Origin: Limisphaerales bacterium
GTDB taxonomy: Bacteria; Verrucomicrobiota; Verrucomicrobiia; Limisphaerales; UBA11358
NCBI GenBank assembly: GCA_003455565.1
Contig: DMQW01000335.1
Coordinates: 3,412-11,275, forward strand
Direction of reading: 5' to 3'
DNA length: 7,864 nucleotides
The translations under genes and the position numbers were made by a program. Within the stretch, counting starts at the first letter, position 1. Each line of letters begins with the position of its first letter. Positions 6,139-7,864 of this stretch are shown piece by piece. Below the pieces are notes generated by a model. That model did not search any database. It was not told the DNA's origin and saw only the letters and a program-made list of their open reading frames with translations.

Positions 6139-7569
6139 TTAAAATGGCGTTCCCCCAGTGCGGCCACCGCCGCCGCCACCGCCGCTACTGCGGCCGCCGA
6201 AACCAGAACTGCTGGAACTGGACGAACTGCCGGTGGTGGTCGCGTTGTTCTGCGCACGCTGCATCAGCGCGCTGTTCTGCGACGAGCCGCTGCCGCTGTT
6301 GCGATTATTGCTGCTTTGGAACATTGTTTGCAGCACCTGCGCCGCCTGCTGCGGGTCGCCGTTGTTCATGTGAAACACAAAAACTTTCTGATCGCGCGTC
6401 GAAGGCACGTCCAGGTCGGTCATCATGCTTGCAATCTGCTCCATCAAATCCTTCGGAGCCGTTACGATGACCGCCTGGATGCGTGCGTCCGCCACCGCCG
6501 TGACCTGCGTCGCCTTCTTGATGCGGTCGTTCGAACTGTTGCCGCCACCCTGGCCGCCGCCGAGCATTCGCGCAAGAAATCCGCTTCTCCCGCCGCCGCC
6601 ACCGCCACCACCACCGCCGCGAAAGTTGATGGGCGACTGCCCCCCGCCGGAGGAACTGCTCGGGAAAACGCTGCCGAGTTCCGTCGCCACGTCCGTCGGG
6701 CTGGCGTATTTCAGGCGGAACACGCGGATCTCCGTCTCCGCCTCGGCGCTGTCGTCAATCGCCCTGATGATTTCCGCGAGGTGCCGGATGTTCTGCTGCG
6801 TGTCCGTGATGACGATGGAATTGCCCGCCTCGTTCGCCACCACCGTGGCCTGCGGTGAAACAAATGACGTCAGATCCGAAACCAGTTGCCGCGCCTCCAC
6901 AAAACGGATCGGAATAATCTGCGTCACAATCTCCGCGTTCTTCGGGATGGAGGCCGGCACGTTGCCGGTCCGCACTGGAATGTCGCGCGTCTTTGCGTCG
7001 TTCTTGTCCACAATTGTCAACGTCCGTCCGTCGCGGATGGCGGCGTAACCATTTTTATTCAGCACGGCGTTCAGCAAGTCCACCGCCTCGTCGCGCGTCA
7101 TCGGATGGCTGCTGATGACGCTCACGTTGCCGTTCACATGCGTGTCCAGCACGATGATGAAACCCGCCGCATCGCTCAAATAATTCAAGACCATCTCCAG
7201 CGGCGCGTTGCGGAAATTCAACCGCAGTTCATCCACGTTGGTGCCAGCCTGCGTCGGCGGCGTGAAATCTGATTCGATGGATTCTTTCGCGCCAGCAATC
7301 GAACGCGTCGGCAAAATGACCAGCGGCTCCGTCACTTTTTTTTCTTCCGGCGACCCTTCGGTTGTCGCTGCCGCCTCTGCGGCCATCGCCTCCGGCGTTG
7401 GTGGCGGGCCGCTGGCATCGGGCGCGTTGTCGGTGCCGGGCAGCGGCGTGGGCTGTTCCGTTCCGCCGGGCGCGTTGTTGTTGTTCGGGTCCGGCATATT
7501 TTGCGCGACGGCTGAAACCAGCAGTCCCGCCAGTCCCATCGTGAGAAGGCTGAAGATTGTTTTTTTCAT
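6139..7569 (-). CDS. gspD: Periplasmic secretin N-domain protein: N0-N1-N2 and half of N3 of a GspD-like secretin, no barrel
   Basis: The 476-residue protein has a signal peptide (MKKTIFSLLTMGLAGLLVSA, cleavage near VAQ-N) and a Pro/Asn/Ala-rich linker to ~110. An N0/STN-like domain follows (~113-187, LNFRNAPLEMVLNYLSDAAG onward), then N1 (~213-272, IVTQIIPIRFVEARQLVSDL to IIRAID), then N2 (~280-387, IRVFRLKYASPTDVATELGS to MMTDLDVP). N2 is interrupted at ~303-348 by a glycine-rich insert with ten glycines in a row. A third repeat begins (KVFVFHMNNGDPQQAAQVLQ, 395-414) but stops after its first helix. It ends in a Ser/Asn/Gly-rich tail finishing RTGGTPF and a stop. No secretin barrel is present; the next gene supplies the missing half of N3 and the barrel. 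In assembled type II systems N0-N2 form the periplasmic vestibule and N0 contacts GspC. The start overlaps the upstream stop as ATGA and has AGGA six bases before it. Domain assignment is strong; that the two proteins act as one secretin is inference. Confidence 0.9.
   Translation of the reverse strand: MKKTIFSLLTMGLAGLLVSAVAQNMPDPNNNNAPGGTEQPTPLPGTDNAPDASGPPPTPEAMAAEAAATTEGSPEEKKVTEPLVILPTRSIAGAKESIESDFTPPTQAGTNVDELRLNFRNAPLEMVLNYLSDAAGFIIVLDTHVNGNVSVISSHPMTRDEAVDLLNAVLNKNGYAAIRDGRTLTIVDKNDAKTRDIPVRTGNVPASIPKNAEIVTQIIPIRFVEARQLVSDLTSFVSPQATVVANEAGNSIVITDTQQNIRHLAEIIRAIDDSAEAETEIRVFRLKYASPTDVATELGSVFPSSSSGGGQSPINFRGGGGGGGGGGRSGFLARMLGGGQGGGNSSNDRIKKATQVTAVADARIQAVIVTAPKDLMEQIASMMTDLDVPSTRDQKVFVFHMNNGDPQQAAQVLQTMFQSSNNRNSGSGSSQNSALMQRAQNNATTTGSSSSSSSSGFGGRSSGGGGGGGRTGGTPF
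6589..6618 (-). repeat. Ten-codon glycine run inside the N2 domain
   Basis: Residues 318-327 of the N-domain protein are ten consecutive glycines, encoded by GGC/GGT/GGA codons that appear as a GCC/ACC-type triplet tract on the plus strand. It is the core of the glycine-rich N2 insert. Codon mixing makes slippage less likely than in a pure triplet repeat. Similar Gly tracts occur at the C-terminus of this protein and the N-terminus of the next one. Confidence 0.8.
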
Positions 7570-7839
7570 TTTGATTCCTGTTCGCGTAGTTGCATGAGTC
7601 GTTTCAAAACCTCGTTGGGTTCGCTGCTGGACGACGGAGTGGCCGGTGAACTTTCGCCGCCGCCTGAACCTGTCGTCTCGGTTGAATTAGTGCCGCTAGG
7701 CAATTCGCCCGCGCCCGCCATTTCCCATTTCCCATTTTCCTGCCGCATCAAGTCGCCGACCTTCATTTCCACTTTTTGTTTTTTGTCGGCGGATTCCAGC
7801 TTGACGCGGCTGTGCGAAATTTCCGTGACGGTGTAGCCC
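7566..7839 (-). CDS. C-terminal fragment of an unidentified protein, first visible gene of the secretin unit (possibly GspC/PilP-like)
   Basis: Ninety residues of the 3' end are present; the 5' part is beyond the window. The first ~40 residues (GYTVTEISHSRVKLESADKK, then QKVEMKVGDLMRQENGKWEM) look like short beta strands, with a pattern of the form 'V-x-E-I ... V-x-L ... V-x-M-K-V-G-D'. The rest is a Ser/Thr/Gly/Pro-rich linker and a short charged helix (NEVLKRLMQLREQESK). Its TGA stop overlaps the ATG of the next gene, so the two are translationally coupled. The strand pattern and its place just upstream of a GspD N0-domain gene are compatible with the homology region of an inner-membrane GspC/PilP-type partner, but similarity is too weak to name it. 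Reading further right would add a false MCIRDR start that comes from adapter sequence. Confidence 0.75.
7576..7579 (-). promoter_or_regulatory. Shine-Dalgarno for the secretin N-domain gene
   Basis: On the minus strand AGGA lies six bases before the ATG at 7569, inside the coding end of the upstream gene. It is the only clear Shine-Dalgarno I found in the window. With the ATGA stop/start overlap, it fixes this start codon and suggests translational coupling. Confidence 0.6.
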
Positions 7840-7864
7840 CTGTCTCTTATACACATCTGACGCT
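7840..7864. other. Nextera/Tn5 sequencing adapter, not genomic
   Basis: Bases 7840-7858 are CTGTCTCTTATACACATCT, the 19-base Tn5 mosaic end used in Nextera libraries. GACGCT at 7859-7864 continues into the known read-side adapter. Read on the minus strand, this produces the artefact peptide MCIRDR fused to the fragmentary gene. The true genomic sequence ends at 7839. Confidence 0.97.

Noticed and set aside
6589..6618. Plus-strand triplet tract as a simple-sequence phase-variation repeat
   Set aside because: The glycine codons are mixed (GGC, GGT, GGA), and triplet changes would not shift the frame, so phase switching is not expected.
6118..6858. A 246-codon plus-strand open frame antisense to the secretin N-domain gene
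   Set aside because: The product is Ala/Arg/His-rich and comes from the glycine and serine codon tracts of the real gene read backwards; there is no domain pattern.
7839..7856. Start of the last gene at the ATG encoding MCIRDR
   Set aside because: These codons are the Tn5 mosaic-end adapter read in reverse; the true gene continues beyond the contig.

Overview
The window is a GC-rich fragment of a Gram-negative-type genome (secretin, exported proteins). It is most likely a soil or freshwater Verrucomicrobiota of the Pedosphaera/Limisphaerales kind. That placement is inference: it rests on the overall look of the proteins, the near absence of Shine-Dalgarno sequences before most starts, and the short palindromic repeats between genes. 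There is no rRNA, tRNA, CRISPR array or phage gene. The right end is not genomic: the last 25 bases are Nextera/Tn5 sequencing adapter, so the true sequence stops at 7839.

Left part (1-3112). The 5' end of a truncated minus-strand gene, possibly a large short-chain dehydrogenase, diverges from an exported glutathione-peroxidase-like thiol peroxidase. The plus strand then carries ridA, which clears reactive enamines and imines, and rmuC, a membrane-anchored coiled-coil protein with a nuclease-like domain. These three plus-strand genes are spaced 180-200 bases apart and look like separate housekeeping units, not an operon. A pair of inverted 33-base hairpin repeats fills the ridA-rmuC gap. A different pair, with REP-like architecture (GTAG foot plus a hairpin with a GTGA loop), sits between the convergent rmuC and the histidine kinase gene.

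Right part (3212-7839). All genes read leftward on the minus strand in operon-like order: the C-terminal end of an unidentified protein, then a periplasmic protein carrying GspD N0-N1-N2 and half of N3, then a second exported protein carrying the other half of N3 plus the outer-membrane secretin barrel, then a membrane sensor histidine kinase. The first two are joined by an ATGA stop/start overlap with a good ribosome binding site. The most interesting point is that one type II secretion secretin (GspD) appears to be encoded as two separately exported polypeptides. The break falls in a glycine-rich loop inside the N3 domain, at the same topological position where N2 carries a glycine-rich insert. 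The kinase at the end of the unit has no response regulator beside it within the window.
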